Positions 51,557-60,823 of a DNA stretch of 64,000 nt are shown here, piece by piece. This stretch comes from Thermohalobaculum sp038534135. Lineage in GTDB: Bacteria; Pseudomonadota; Alphaproteobacteria; Rhodobacterales; Rhodobacteraceae. Each line of letters opens with the position of its first letter. The stretch's first letter is position 1. A program made the translations under genes and the position numbers. The DNA is taken from the NCBI GenBank assembly GCA_038534135.1, contig JBCAXJ010000018.1, positions 1 through 64,000 of the forward strand. The letters are read 5' to 3'. A model generated the notes under the pieces. That model saw only the letters and a program-made list of their open reading frames with translations, had not been told where the DNA came from and searched no databases.

Positions 51557-53679
51557 TGCCTCTCGACTCGCGCCAGGCCTTTGACAAGATCGACCTGCTG
51601 ATCCCCAGCCTGTCCTGTGCCGGGTGCATGCGGAAGGTTGAGACCAGACTGGTCGATGCGGTCGGCGTCCTGTCCGCGCGGGTCAACCTGACGAACCGAC
51701 GAGTCGCGGTCCGCTTCGATCCAGCCCTGACCGATGCCGAGGTCCTGATCGATATGCTCGGCAAGATCGGGTATCCGGCACGGCCACTGTCCCGGACTGA
51801 TCGCAACGACACGATGGCGAAGCAAAGCCGCGAACTGCTGCTGCGCGTCGGTGTTTCCGGTTTCGCGGCGATGAATGTCATGCTGCTGTCGATCGGGGTC
51901 TGGTCGGGCGCTGATGCGGCGATGCGGGATCTGTTGCACTGGGCGTCAGCCCTGATTGCCCTGCCCGCGATGGCCTATGCGGGCACACCATTCTTCACAA
52001 GCGCGTGGCGTGCCTTGCGCGCCGGGTCGCTGAACATGGACGTGCCGATTTCGCTCGCAATCTTTCTGTCCGCCGGAAACTCAGTGTTCGAGACCGCAAT
52101 GAGTGGTCAGCACGCCTATTTCGACGCTGGCATCATGCTGATCTTCTTCCTTCTGGTCGGGCGGTACATCGAGCAATTGACCCGCGCCCGTGCGCGCTCC
52201 AGCGCTTCAGAGCTTCTGGCGATGACTGGCCGGACGGCGATGCGGGTGTTTGCCAATGGCGACCGCCAAAAGATCGGCACGGCAGACTTGGTGCCGGGAA
52301 TGCAGGTCGCGATCGCGCCCGGAGAGCGGATTCCAGCCGATGGACGCATTCTGGCTGGCGCTTCGGATCTCGACCGGTCGTTGATCACGGGCGAAAGCCT
52401 GCCCGCGCGCGCGCAGCCCGGAACAGAGGTGAACGCGGGCACTTTGAACCTTTCCGCCGAGATCATAGTCGAGGTCACGAAAGCCGGGGACGAGTCGCTG
52501 TTGGCCGAGATCGCCGGGCTGGTCGGTGCCGCCGAGCGAGGGCGCAGTGGTCACGACCAACTCGCTGAACGGGCTGCGAAGCTCTATGCGCCAAGCGTTC
52601 ACGTCCTCGCCGCGATAGCGTTTGCCGGATGGATCTGGGTCACAGGCGACGGGCGGTTGTCGATCCAAATCGCAGTTGCTGTCCTGATCATCACTTGTCC
52701 TTGCGCGTTGGCTTTGGCCGTGCCGACCGTGCATACCGTCGCGACCTCGCGCCTGTTCCGGGGCGGTATCTTCCTGAAGGATGGTGGAGCGCTCGAGCGG
52801 CTGTGCGAGATAGACACCGTCGTCTTCGACAAGACCGGGACGTTGACCGACGGCAAGCCAAGGCTGGTCGACCCGCTGCCAGACGATCATCCGGCATGGC
52901 CCATGATCGCAGCCCTCTCGCGCGCGTCTCGCCATCCTTATGCAACCGCGCTCAGCGACGCGGCGGCCGAGCGCGGGGTTATCGCTGCCGATGTTCAGGA
53001 CATCACCGAGATTGCCGGGCAAGGGATTGAAGCCACTTTAGACAGTGCAAAGATCTTGCTGGGACGCCCCTCATGGGTCGGCGCATCCAGCGGGCAGGTC
53101 GCAATCTCCCTACCGGATAGCGATGCCGTGCACAGCTTCACCTTTGCCCAATCGCTCCGTCCACAGGCTGTTGAAGTTTGCGATACACTGCGTGCCAAAG
53201 GGTATGATCTTCACATCCATTCTGGCGATCACCCGGATGCGGTAGCAGAGATCGCCGAGGCAACGAACATCCCGAAGGCCAAGGCCGAACTGACACCGCA
53301 AGCCAAGCATGACTTTTTGAAGGATCTCAGTGCTCAAGGGCGGTCGGTCCTGATGGTCGGGGATGGGTTGAATGACAGTCCTGCGCTCGCAGCGGCGCAT
53401 GTCTCGATGTCACCTGGATCAGCCGCCGATACCACGCAGTCGGTATCTGACATTGTCTTCACCGGAGAGAGTCTTCATCCGGTCCTGACAGCACTGGATG
53501 TCGCTGCCACGGCCACCCGGCGCGCGCGGGAGAGCATCGGAATTGCGACACTCTACAACGTGATTGCAGTGCCCGTGGCCGTCCTCGGCCTCGTAACGCC
53601 GCTGATCGCTGCACTCGCAATGTCAGGATCGTCGATCGTGGTCACGCTGAACGCGCTGAGACAAAGGACCCTGCCATGA
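51556..53679 (+). CDS. ccoI: copper-transporting P1B-type ATPase CcoI (FixI)
   Basis: A 707-residue P-type ATPase that moves copper for cbb3 assembly. It has an N-terminal heavy-metal domain with SLSCAGCMRKVE, the TGES actuator motif, the CPC membrane site (ITCPCALALAVP), the phosphorylation site DKTGT and GDGLNDSPAL. The HP motif of the N-domain is RHPYA. ATG 51556 overlaps ccoH (TGATG); ccoS overlaps the end. Confidence 0.95.
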   Translation: MPLDSRQAFDKIDLLIPSLSCAGCMRKVETRLVDAVGVLSARVNLTNRRVAVRFDPALTDAEVLIDMLGKIGYPARPLSRTDRNDTMAKQSRELLLRVGVSGFAAMNVMLLSIGVWSGADAAMRDLLHWASALIALPAMAYAGTPFFTSAWRALRAGSLNMDVPISLAIFLSAGNSVFETAMSGQHAYFDAGIMLIFFLLVGRYIEQLTRARARSSASELLAMTGRTAMRVFANGDRQKIGTADLVPGMQVAIAPGERIPADGRILAGASDLDRSLITGESLPARAQPGTEVNAGTLNLSAEIIVEVTKAGDESLLAEIAGLVGAAERGRSGHDQLAERAAKLYAPSVHVLAAIAFAGWIWVTGDGRLSIQIAVAVLIITCPCALALAVPTVHTVATSRLFRGGIFLKDGGALERLCEIDTVVFDKTGTLTDGKPRLVDPLPDDHPAWPMIAALSRASRHPYATALSDAAAERGVIAADVQDITEIAGQGIEATLDSAKILLGRPSWVGASSGQVAISLPDSDAVHSFTFAQSLRPQAVEVCDTLRAKGYDLHIHSGDHPDAVAEIAEATNIPKAKAELTPQAKHDFLKDLSAQGRSVLMVGDGLNDSPALAAAHVSMSPGSAADTTQSVSDIVFTGESLHPVLTALDVAATATRRARESIGIATLYNVIAVPVAVLGLVTPLIAALAMSGSSIVVTLNALRQRTLP

Positions 53680-53816
53680 CAATACTTGGAGCCCTGATCC
53701 CGATCTCGGTCGCCCTTGGCGCATTCGGCCTCGCAGCGTTCGTCTGGTGTATTCGGTCAGGACAGTTTGACGATCTTGAAGGCGATCAGCATCGCGCGCT
53801 GTTCGATGATGATTGA
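53676..53816 (+). CDS. ccoS: cbb3 oxidase assembly protein CcoS
   Basis: A 46-residue protein with one helix (IPISVALGAFGLAAFVWCI) then the family's SGQFDDLEGDQHRALFDD. The ATG overlaps the ccoI stop (ATGA). CcoS is needed to insert heme b and CuB. Last gene of ccoGHIS. Confidence 0.93.
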   Translation: MTILGALIPISVALGAFGLAAFVWCIRSGQFDDLEGDQHRALFDDD

Positions 53817-53866
53817 GCAGATGTGCCAGCGTACGTAGTGCGAAGCATGGCATTATTCACCGTGAT

Positions 53867-53956
53867 GTCCCGGGCGAAGACCCGGGACCGCTTAGAAACG
53901 CTCGAGGCGGTCCCGGGGTGGCAGAGCAGCATTGCATGCTGCACAGCACCCGGGAC
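53867..53956. repeat. nested palindrome cluster (REP-like)
   Basis: GTCCCGGG/CCCGGGAC (53867-53888), GGGACCGC/GCGGTCCC (53884-53914), a second pair of CCCGGG arms up to ACCCGGGAC (53948-53956), and GCAGCATTGCATGCTGC in between make several overlapping hairpins. The CCCGGG unit resembles repeats scattered in alphaproteobacterial genomes. It lies between the convergent ccoS and glutamine-synthetase-like genes and could stop transcription from both sides. Confidence 0.6.
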
Positions 53957-53971
53957 AGCGCAGCACTCAAG

Positions 53972-55399
53972 TCATACGTTCAGTAAGAGATGCTCGCGCT
54001 CCCACGGGCTGATGACGTTCATGAACTCGGCGTATTCCTGGTATTTCACAGCGGCATAAAGGTCCGAGAACCGCCGCCCCACAATCTCGCGCAGGGGGTC
54101 GCACGCCCGGTATCCCTCGACAGCCTCTAGCATGCCATAAGGTAACTCACGCGGGCGATCATAGCTGTCAGACTGGACTTCCTCGCGTGGCTCAACGCCC
54201 TCCTGAATCCCAAGCAAACCGGTGGCGAGGCTGGCCGCGATCGCCAGATAGGGATTGGCATCCGCACCCACAACACGGTTCTCGACCCGACGCGCATCGG
54301 GCGATGATACCGGCACCCGCAAACCAGTCGTGCGGTTGTCGCGCCCCCAGTCCAGATTGATCGGTGCAGTCAGATGCGGCACCAGCCGCCGGTACGAGTT
54401 CACATAGGGTGCAACCAATGGTGTTGCCGCCCCGAAGTACTTCTGCTGACCTCCAATGAAGTGGCGGAACGCATCGGTCGCGGCACCGGACGCATCGCTG
54501 AAAATGTTCTCCCCGGTTTCGATCGACACGACGCTCTGATGGATGTGCATGGCCGAGCCTGGCTGCCCCTCCATCGGTTTGGCCATGAAGGTCGCATAGC
54601 AGCCGCAGCGCAAGGCAGCCTCGCGGATCGTGCGCTTGAAGATGAAGACCTGATCAGCCAGCGTGAGCGGATCACCGTGCAGCAGGTTGATCTCGAGTTG
54701 CGCGGCCCCGGCTTCCTGGATGATCGTGTCGATCTCCAAGCCTTGCGCCGCCGCATAGTCGTAAATGTGCTCGATCACGCTGTCGTACTCGTCGACGGCC
54801 GCAATCGAATAGGCCTGAGACTTCGCCCCGACCCGGCCCGAACGCCCTATCGGCGGCTCGAGCGGATAGTCCGGATCGGTGTTCGGCTTGGTCAGGTAAA
54901 ATTCAAGCTCTGGCGCGACGACCGGACGCCATCCACGCTGCTCGTAGAACGCCAGCACCCGGCGCAGAACGGAACGCGGCGCAAACGGGATCAGCGTGCC
55001 CTGCCGATCGCAGACATCATGAATCACCTGAACGGACCGGTCCGAGGCCCAGGGAACCGAACGTGTCGTCGAGAGATCCGGGCGCAGCCAAAGGTCGGCG
55101 TCCGTGTCATAGGATCGGAAGTTGTCCAAGTCCGGATAACCACCCGTGATCGTCAGAAAGAACAGCGAGGTCGGCAGGTAGACCGATGGGAACTCCATGA
55201 ACTTGGCCGCGGGCATCACCTTGCCGCGCCCAATGCCTGCGAAGTCCGGCGTGACGCACTCGACCTCCTCGACCGCGTTGTCGCGCAACCAGGTAACAAG
55301 CTCCTCGCGTTCGGTGATTTCGATTTCCGGCGATAGCGAGAGGTTGATCTCCGGCGGGACCGACGACGGCAGCGCGCTGTCAGGTGGTGTATCGGTCAT
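53972..55399 (-). CDS. glutamine synthetase family protein (gamma-glutamyl-amine ligase type)
   Basis: A 475-residue GS-fold ligase. PELEFYLTKPNTDPDYPLEPP (metal ligand Glu), FMAKPMEGQPGSAMHIHQS (catalytic domain), DWGRDNRTTGLRVP (the NRxxxxRVP substrate motif) and RVENRVVGADANPYLAIAASLATGL. The divergence from GlnA fits PuuA-like or other gamma-glutamylamide synthetases. Polyamine genes are not nearby. It overlaps olsA by four bases, a surprising link to ornithine lipid genes. Confidence 0.88.
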   Translation of the reverse strand: MTDTPPDSALPSSVPPEINLSLSPEIEITEREELVTWLRDNAVEEVECVTPDFAGIGRGKVMPAAKFMEFPSVYLPTSLFFLTITGGYPDLDNFRSYDTDADLWLRPDLSTTRSVPWASDRSVQVIHDVCDRQGTLIPFAPRSVLRRVLAFYEQRGWRPVVAPELEFYLTKPNTDPDYPLEPPIGRSGRVGAKSQAYSIAAVDEYDSVIEHIYDYAAAQGLEIDTIIQEAGAAQLEINLLHGDPLTLADQVFIFKRTIREAALRCGCYATFMAKPMEGQPGSAMHIHQSVVSIETGENIFSDASGAATDAFRHFIGGQQKYFGAATPLVAPYVNSYRRLVPHLTAPINLDWGRDNRTTGLRVPVSSPDARRVENRVVGADANPYLAIAASLATGLLGIQEGVEPREEVQSDSYDRPRELPYGMLEAVEGYRACDPLREIVGRRFSDLYAAVKYQEYAEFMNVISPWEREHLLLNV

Positions 55400-56271
55400 A
55401 CCGTGTCTCCCGTACGGATCGGCTCGCGCTGGTCATCGAGCAGTCGAATGTGCGTCAGAGCCTCGAACCCGCGCGCGACGGCGGATTGGCTCGCCTCCGC
55501 CAAGGCCTTGCGGTCTTCGAAGGCACTTGCCGGGACGGCCTGATGGAAAATGACGTCGACGACCCCACCAAAGGACAGGGTCAGCACGTCCCAGATATGC
55601 TTCTCGAACCCCATCGTGCCCCACCAGCCATAGACATCCAGCGGCAGTTCGCCGGTCTTCGGGGGATGGTATCGCAGCGTTACCGGCTGGATCATGATGT
55701 CCGTGCCTTCGCCATCGACAAAGAAGGCCGAGAACAGCGAGGATTTGAAAGGCAACACGCGCAACCCGTCGGTCGAGGTCCCCTCGGGGAACAGGCACAG
55801 CAACTGTTTCTGCGCGATGCGCGAACGCAGCACTGCCTCCTGACGCTTTGCCTCTGTCCGCTTTCGTTCGATGAACACCGTGCCTGTGATGCGCGTGATG
55901 AAACCGACACCGGGCCAGTTGGCGACCTCGGCCTTGGACACAAAGTACATCAGCGTTGTCGACCGCAGGGCGAGGATGTCGATCCATGACGAATGGTTCG
56001 CCACCAGCGCACCAGACCGCACCGGCGCCCCGGTCACACGCAGCCGTATCCCCGTCAGCCAAAGACATGCGCGTGCCCAAATGCGCGCAACGCCAAAGTG
56101 GAAGACCACCCATCTGCCCAAAGTGCCGCGCAGGAAGCGACCAATCAGAAACAGCACGACACTGACCAAGGTCAGCAGAAGCAGCAGAACCAGCCGCACG
56201 CCACCAACCAGTTTGCCGGTCAGGCGCGGCGCAGGAAGGTCAGAGGGGTTTTCCTTGGTCCATGTGTTCAT
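55396..56271 (-). CDS. olsA: 1-acyl-sn-glycerol-3-phosphate / lyso-ornithine lipid acyltransferase OlsA-like
   Basis: A 291-residue PlsC-fold enzyme with a membrane anchor near the N-terminus (VRLVLLLLLTLVSVVLFLIGRF). The H-x4-D catalytic motif is NHSSWIDI, with the substrate motif FPEGTSTDG and VTLRYHPP. OlsA O-acylates lyso-ornithine lipid made by OlsB, whose gene lies 63 nt upstream. A housekeeping PlsC role is the alternative, but the pairing with olsB supports OlsA. Confidence 0.88.
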   Translation of the reverse strand: MNTWTKENPSDLPAPRLTGKLVGGVRLVLLLLLTLVSVVLFLIGRFLRGTLGRWVVFHFGVARIWARACLWLTGIRLRVTGAPVRSGALVANHSSWIDILALRSTTLMYFVSKAEVANWPGVGFITRITGTVFIERKRTEAKRQEAVLRSRIAQKQLLCLFPEGTSTDGLRVLPFKSSLFSAFFVDGEGTDIMIQPVTLRYHPPKTGELPLDVYGWWGTMGFEKHIWDVLTLSFGGVVDVIFHQAVPASAFEDRKALAEASQSAVARGFEALTHIRLLDDQREPIRTGDTV

Positions 56272-56334
56272 GACAGGTCTTCATCCGGCAGGCTGCAAAC
56301 GTTCGCCGATCACCGGTGCATATCTGTTGGGACC

Positions 56335-57138
56335 CTAGCCGAGAATGCGGTCAACCGACCCGCCGCGTTGACGCGAATAGAAGGCACGGTATCTCTGGAC
56401 CATCCGGGACGTATCCATGATCAGGCACACATCGACTGTGTTGAAGTCATGATCGACATACGCGCCCTCGCCGACGAACCCGCCCAGTCGAATGTAGGCC
56501 TTGATCAGCGTCGGGATCTGTTTCATCGCCTCGATCTTGTCGACCTCGTCCTCAGGCAGAATGTCCATCGGCACAAAGCTGCTTTCGACGGCACGCACCC
56601 GCAGGTCTTCCGGGGCGAGGTGATTGTAATGCAGATAGCTCAGCGCATGGGACAAGGGGCCGATCTGACTGCCGTGAAAGCTGGCCACGCCAAACAGGAT
56701 CGAGATGTCATGCGTCGAGACGAACTCGCCGAGCCCTGTCCAAAGGAGATGCATGCCAGCACCGCCGCGATGCTCAAGATCGACGCAGGATCGGCCAAGC
56801 TCGACGGAGTCGCGTGGATAACTCAGCAGTTTCTCAAGATCGTATTCGGAGGCGCCGTAAAAGCCGATGCCTTGCTGCGCGCGCTCGCGCAGCATCAAGC
56901 GGTAGACCCCGGCGACCCCGCGTTCGATGTCGGGATCTGTCGCCTCGTTGTCGATCAACAGCAAGTGGTCGAAATACGGGTCGAACCGGTCACGCTCGCG
57001 CCGGACGGCCTTGTCCTCGGGCGTCGGGGTCGCCCCCATCTCTTCGACAAAAACACGGTAGCGCAGGCGCTGCGCCGCGGCGACATCGGCCTCGTCCTCG
57101 GCAAGTCGTACAGTGAAGCGCCCGGCTTCAATCCGCAT
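56335..57138 (-). CDS. olsB: L-ornithine N(alpha)-acyltransferase OlsB-like
   Basis: A 267-residue GNAT-fold protein of the hemolysin/OlsB group: VRLAEDEADVAAAQRLRYRVFVEEMG, DHLLLID, GVYRLMLRERAQQGIGFYGASEYDL, ELGRSCVD, and FGVASFHGSQ. OlsB transfers a 3-hydroxyacyl chain from ACP to ornithine, the first step to phosphate-free ornithine lipids. ATG 57138 with GAGGG upstream is preferred to TTG 57165. Confidence 0.88.
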   Translation of the reverse strand: MRIEAGRFTVRLAEDEADVAAAQRLRYRVFVEEMGATPTPEDKAVRRERDRFDPYFDHLLLIDNEATDPDIERGVAGVYRLMLRERAQQGIGFYGASEYDLEKLLSYPRDSVELGRSCVDLEHRGGAGMHLLWTGLGEFVSTHDISILFGVASFHGSQIGPLSHALSYLHYNHLAPEDLRVRAVESSFVPMDILPEDEVDKIEAMKQIPTLIKAYIRLGGFVGEGAYVDHDFNTVDVCLIMDTSRMVQRYRAFYSRQRGGSVDRILG

Positions 57139-57345
57139 TCTCTGGAACCCTCGTTGCGCGGCCAACCGGCCACAGCCGTCGCCAAGCTTCTTTTCGTTAT
57201 CCGCTTCTTGGACGGGCGACCGCGGGACACTAGGGCCTAAGGGCTACACGCGCAACTGCGTCTGGAGCCTTCGGAAAAATAACACAAAATTAACCATTGA
57301 AGACTTAGGCAGGAATCCAAACTCTTAACAGACCGTGAGCGAATC

Positions 57346-57474
57346 ATGGCGAGACGAGGCTTTTTCGCAGTCGTGACCCGGGATTGGTGGCATCCAGTCT
57401 TTCTCTGGTGCATCATGCCAGCGGCGGTGGATGCCCTGAACCCGAAACGCATTCGACAACAGGCAGCCAAGTGA
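57346..57474 (+). CDS. 42-residue small ORF coupled to chpT
   Basis: From ATG 57346 the frame encodes an aromatic, basic peptide (RRGFFAVVTRDWWHPVFLW, then CIMPAAVDALNPKRIRQQ) and stops 1 nt before the chpT ATG. The single hydrophobic stretch could touch the membrane. The ribosome site is weak (GTGAGCGA). It may be a leader coupling translation to chpT or a small protein gene. No family is recognised. Confidence 0.45.
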   Translation: MARRGFFAVVTRDWWHPVFLWCIMPAAVDALNPKRIRQQAAK

Positions 57475-57475
57475 C

Positions 57476-58099
57476 ATGTCGACAGAAGATCTTACAGCCG
57501 TACTGACTTCACGCATCTGCCACGATCTGGTCAGTCCGATCGGAGCCATCGTCAACGGCGTGGACCTGATCCGCGAGATTGGCGGCGGGGACATCGAAGC
57601 AGAGCTTGGAATGATCAACCAGAGCTCCGCACGGGCGTCCGCCTTGCTACAATTCTACCGCGTTGCCTTCGGTGCCGCATCGAGCGGGTCGGAGATTGCG
57701 CGCAACGCCCTGCGGGATCAATCGCGCGCCTTGATCGAGACGCCTCGGATCGTTCTGGATTGGCCGGAAGATCACGGCCCGCATATCGCACGGGCCCATG
57801 CAAGACTGCTCTTTCAGGTGATCCTGTGCGCACGCGCGTTGACGGGAATGCGCGGGATCATCGCAATTCGATTGCCCGTCGATGGTTTCCTGCCGCTGTC
57901 GCTGACGGTTCATTCGTCCGGCGGTGCGGACTGTGAAGAAATGCTGGAACATCTTTGCGGAACCGCCGGTGCGGCAGATCTTTCGCCGCGCCTTGTCGAA
58001 TTCGTGTTGGTCCGACAGACCGCGCAGGAACTTGGTCTGACGATCAACGTGCAGCGTGGCGACGCAACGATCCGTATCGACGTCGACGGCTCGACCTGA
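57476..58099 (+). CDS. chpT: histidine phosphotransferase ChpT-like
   Basis: A 207-residue protein with the phospho-accepting histidine in SRICHDLVSPIGAIVNGVDLI near residue 16 and a degenerate ATPase-like C-terminal domain, as in Caulobacter ChpT. In that system it moves phosphate from CckA to CtrA and CpdR; in Rhodobacterales the CckA-ChpT-CtrA route controls motility and gene transfer agents. No other member of the relay lies in this window. Confidence 0.88.
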   Translation: MSTEDLTAVLTSRICHDLVSPIGAIVNGVDLIREIGGGDIEAELGMINQSSARASALLQFYRVAFGAASSGSEIARNALRDQSRALIETPRIVLDWPEDHGPHIARAHARLLFQVILCARALTGMRGIIAIRLPVDGFLPLSLTVHSSGGADCEEMLEHLCGTAGAADLSPRLVEFVLVRQTAQELGLTINVQRGDATIRIDVDGST

Positions 58100-58215
58100 C
58101 ATCGCGCGCTTTGGTCGCCGCACGAGACGGCGCGAAATCCTCTGCCTGATCGCATCGAGCGGTTCCCTGACGCAATACTCGGGTTAAGCTCGCGACACCC
58201 CAGCGGAGGACCCCA

Positions 58216-59556
58216 ATGACAGCCGAGACCGTCGACAGCGCACTGAACGACCTGCGCATGTCCGAAAGGACAAAGCCGCTTTATGAAGCGGTCATCAAGC
58301 ACATCCGCGAAAACGTGGATCCGATCACCGAGGAGTTCTTTCGGCTCGGCGAAAGACGCACTGATCGCTGGTCGCACGCGCCAGGGCAGCTCGAATTGCT
58401 GGATGGCGCGAAGCAGAAAGCACGCGAGGCCGGGCTCTGGAACTTCTTCCTGCCGAACGCCGAAACCGGCGAGGGCCTGCCCAATCTCGACTACGCCTAT
58501 ATCGCGGCGGAACTGGGCAAGAACCCGCTGGCCTCCGAGACACTGAATTGCTCAGCGCCTGATACAGGCAACATGGAGGTTCTGGAGCGTGTCGGTACGC
58601 CCGAGCAGAAAGAGCAATGGCTCAAGCCGCTCCTGAATGGCGAAATCCGCTCGGCCTACGTGATGACCGAACCGTGGACGGCATCGTCCGATGCCAAGCA
58701 GATTGCCACGGAAGCGGTGCTGGACGGTGACGAATGGGTGATCAACGGCCACAAGTACTATGCCTCTGGTGCTGGAGATCCGCGCTGCAAGATCATGATT
58801 GTCATGGTCAAGACCAACCCAGATGCCGATACCTTTCGGCAGCAAAGCCAGATCCTGGTGCCGAAAGACACACCGGGTGTCGAAATCCTGGAAGGGATGC
58901 AGGTCTTCGGCGATGACGACGCACCGCACGGCCACATGCACATCCGGTTCGACAATGTCCGCGTGCCAAAGGAAAACGTCCTCTGGGGCGAGGGCCGCGG
59001 GTTCGAGATTTCCCAGCTTCGCCTCGGACCGGGCCGCATCCACCACTGCATGCGTTCGATCGGCCAGGCAGAAAAAGCACTCGATATGCTGATCAACCGT
59101 GGCGTCAGCCGCGAGGCCTTCGGAAAACGCATCATCGACCTCGGCAAGAACATGGAAACGGTCAGCCGCGCCCGGATCGAGATCGAAGCCATGCGCCTTA
59201 TGGTCCTGAAGGCCGCCAAGGCGATGGATGTGCTCGGCAACAAAGAGGCCCGGATCTGGGTCTCGATGGTCAAGGCCATGGTGCCCGAGAAAGTCTGCCA
59301 GATCATCGATCAGGCGATCCAGGTACACGGCGCGACCGGCATTTCGCACTGGACCCCGCTGGCGCGGATGTACACCAAGCAGCGCACGTTACGCCTTGCC
59401 GATGGGCCGGACGAGGTGCACCACCACGTCGTCGCGCGCAACGAGGTGAAGACGTTCCAGGAATCGAACGATCGACAGGCTGCGATCGCCGGACAGGTTC
59501 GCTCGCAGGGTGACACCAACGAGATGCTCCAAGCCAAAGTCTTCGAGGGTCCGTGA
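58216..59556 (+). CDS. acyl-CoA dehydrogenase family protein
   Basis: A 446-residue flavin dehydrogenase, longer than short-chain forms and close to the ACAD10/11-like group. Landmarks are AYVMTEPWTASSDAKQIATEA (FAD/substrate site), GEGRGFEISQLRLGPGRIHHCMRS, REAFGKRIIDLG, and QVHGATGISHWTPLARMYTKQRTLRLADGPDEVHHHVVAR. It would oxidise an unusual acyl-CoA. The stop overlaps the SDR gene, so the two are coupled. Confidence 0.93.
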   Translation: MTAETVDSALNDLRMSERTKPLYEAVIKHIRENVDPITEEFFRLGERRTDRWSHAPGQLELLDGAKQKAREAGLWNFFLPNAETGEGLPNLDYAYIAAELGKNPLASETLNCSAPDTGNMEVLERVGTPEQKEQWLKPLLNGEIRSAYVMTEPWTASSDAKQIATEAVLDGDEWVINGHKYYASGAGDPRCKIMIVMVKTNPDADTFRQQSQILVPKDTPGVEILEGMQVFGDDDAPHGHMHIRFDNVRVPKENVLWGEGRGFEISQLRLGPGRIHHCMRSIGQAEKALDMLINRGVSREAFGKRIIDLGKNMETVSRARIEIEAMRLMVLKAAKAMDVLGNKEARIWVSMVKAMVPEKVCQIIDQAIQVHGATGISHWTPLARMYTKQRTLRLADGPDEVHHHVVARNEVKTFQESNDRQAAIAGQVRSQGDTNEMLQAKVFEGP

Positions 59557-60335
59557 TGGGCTACGAGACCCTCTTCGACCTGACGGGCAAGATCGCACTG
59601 GTCACAGGCGGATCCAAGGGCATCGGCAAGGCGATGTCTGGTGCTCTCGCCGCCCATGGTGCGACCGTTGTCGTCTCGAGCCGAAAGCTTGATCAATGCG
59701 AAGCCGCAGCAGATGAGATCAATGAGAGCTGCGAAGCGACCCGTGCCTATCCGATCGCCGGGAACGCAGGGCGCCATGACGAGATGGAAGCGCTGGTCGC
59801 CAAGACGCGGGCAGATCATGGCCCTGTCGACGTGCTTGTCGGCAATGCCGCCGTGAACCCGCATTACGGCCCGATCTCGGAAATCCCGGACAGCGCCTAT
59901 GAGAAGATCATGGCAACCAACGTCCAGTCGAACCTCTGGCTGGCGCGGCTGGTGGCCGAAGACATGATCGCGAAGGGCACCGGATCGATGATGTTCACCG
60001 CGTCGATCGGGGCCTTCAAGGCGTCGCCGACGCTGGGTGCCTACGGGATGTCGAAACTCGCATTGATCGGGCTGGTTCGCAATCTCGCCTTGGAGTTCGG
60101 TCCGAAGGGTATTCGCGCCAACGCGATCTGCCCAGGTCTGATCCGCACCGACTTCGCCAAGGCGCTCTGGACCGATCCGGCTGCCGAGAAGCGCGTGAAC
60201 GAGGATACTCCGCTGCGCCGCCTTGGGGAACCAGAAGATCTTGCCGGTATCGCAGTGTACCTCGCCTCCGACGCCAGTCGTTACATGACGGGCCAAGCCC
60301 TGACGGTCTGCGGTGGCGTGAGCATGTGGTCATGA
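59556..60335 (+). CDS. short-chain dehydrogenase/reductase
   Basis: A 259-residue SDR: TGGSKGIGKAMSG (NAD(P) site), VGNAAVNPHYG, the catalytic serine in TASIGAFKAS and YGMSK for Y-x3-K. Start at ATG 59556 or GTG 59553, sharing bases with the acyl-CoA dehydrogenase stop. Together the genes suggest oxidation of an acyl-CoA followed by hydroxy/keto conversion. Confidence 0.93.
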   Translation: MGYETLFDLTGKIALVTGGSKGIGKAMSGALAAHGATVVVSSRKLDQCEAAADEINESCEATRAYPIAGNAGRHDEMEALVAKTRADHGPVDVLVGNAAVNPHYGPISEIPDSAYEKIMATNVQSNLWLARLVAEDMIAKGTGSMMFTASIGAFKASPTLGAYGMSKLALIGLVRNLALEFGPKGIRANAICPGLIRTDFAKALWTDPAAEKRVNEDTPLRRLGEPEDLAGIAVYLASDASRYMTGQALTVCGGVSMWS

Positions 60336-60793
60336 CCGAGACCTTTACCGGCGGATGCCTGTGCGGCGCGATCACCTATCGGGCCGAAGCGGGCGAGACG
60401 CTGCACTACCTCTGCCACTGCACACACTGCCAGCGCTTTGGCGGGGCGGGTTATCACGCGGCCATTGTTGTCGCGGCCGATGATCTGACGGTTCACGGCA
60501 CGCCCAAAGTGTTCACGAACACCGCCGACAGCGGACGCACCATTGCGCGCTACTTCTGTTCCGATTGCGGTGGACATCTGTTCACGTCTCCGAACCCGGA
60601 AGCGACGAGGTTCTCAGTCAAAGCGGGGACGCTTGACGACCCGACGCACTTCCAGCCGAAGCATGAGATCTGGCGCCAGAGCAAGGCGGACTGGATTGAT
60701 CCCGACGCCTCGCGCGAGCTGTTCGACCAGGGCTTCAATCGGCCGGTTTCGATCGGGGCACCGGCCGTCGACCCGGATCAGGACAAGTTCTAA
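60332..60793 (+). CDS. GFA family protein (glutathione-dependent formaldehyde-activating fold)
   Basis: A 153-residue zinc protein. Its cysteines are in GGCLCGAITYRAE, HYLCHCTHCQRFGGAGY and FCSDCGGHLF, the two Cys4-type zinc sites of the family. Formaldehyde activity is shown only for some members. The ATG at 60332 overlaps the SDR stop (ATGA). Confidence 0.93.
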   Translation: MTETFTGGCLCGAITYRAEAGETLHYLCHCTHCQRFGGAGYHAAIVVAADDLTVHGTPKVFTNTADSGRTIARYFCSDCGGHLFTSPNPEATRFSVKAGTLDDPTHFQPKHEIWRQSKADWIDPDASRELFDQGFNRPVSIGAPAVDPDQDKF

Positions 60794-60823
60794 ACCGCCC
60801 AGAACGAGGCAGGGGAAACGACC

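Noticed and set aside
55993..57240. 415-residue plus-strand ORF
   Set aside because: Antisense to olsA and olsB.
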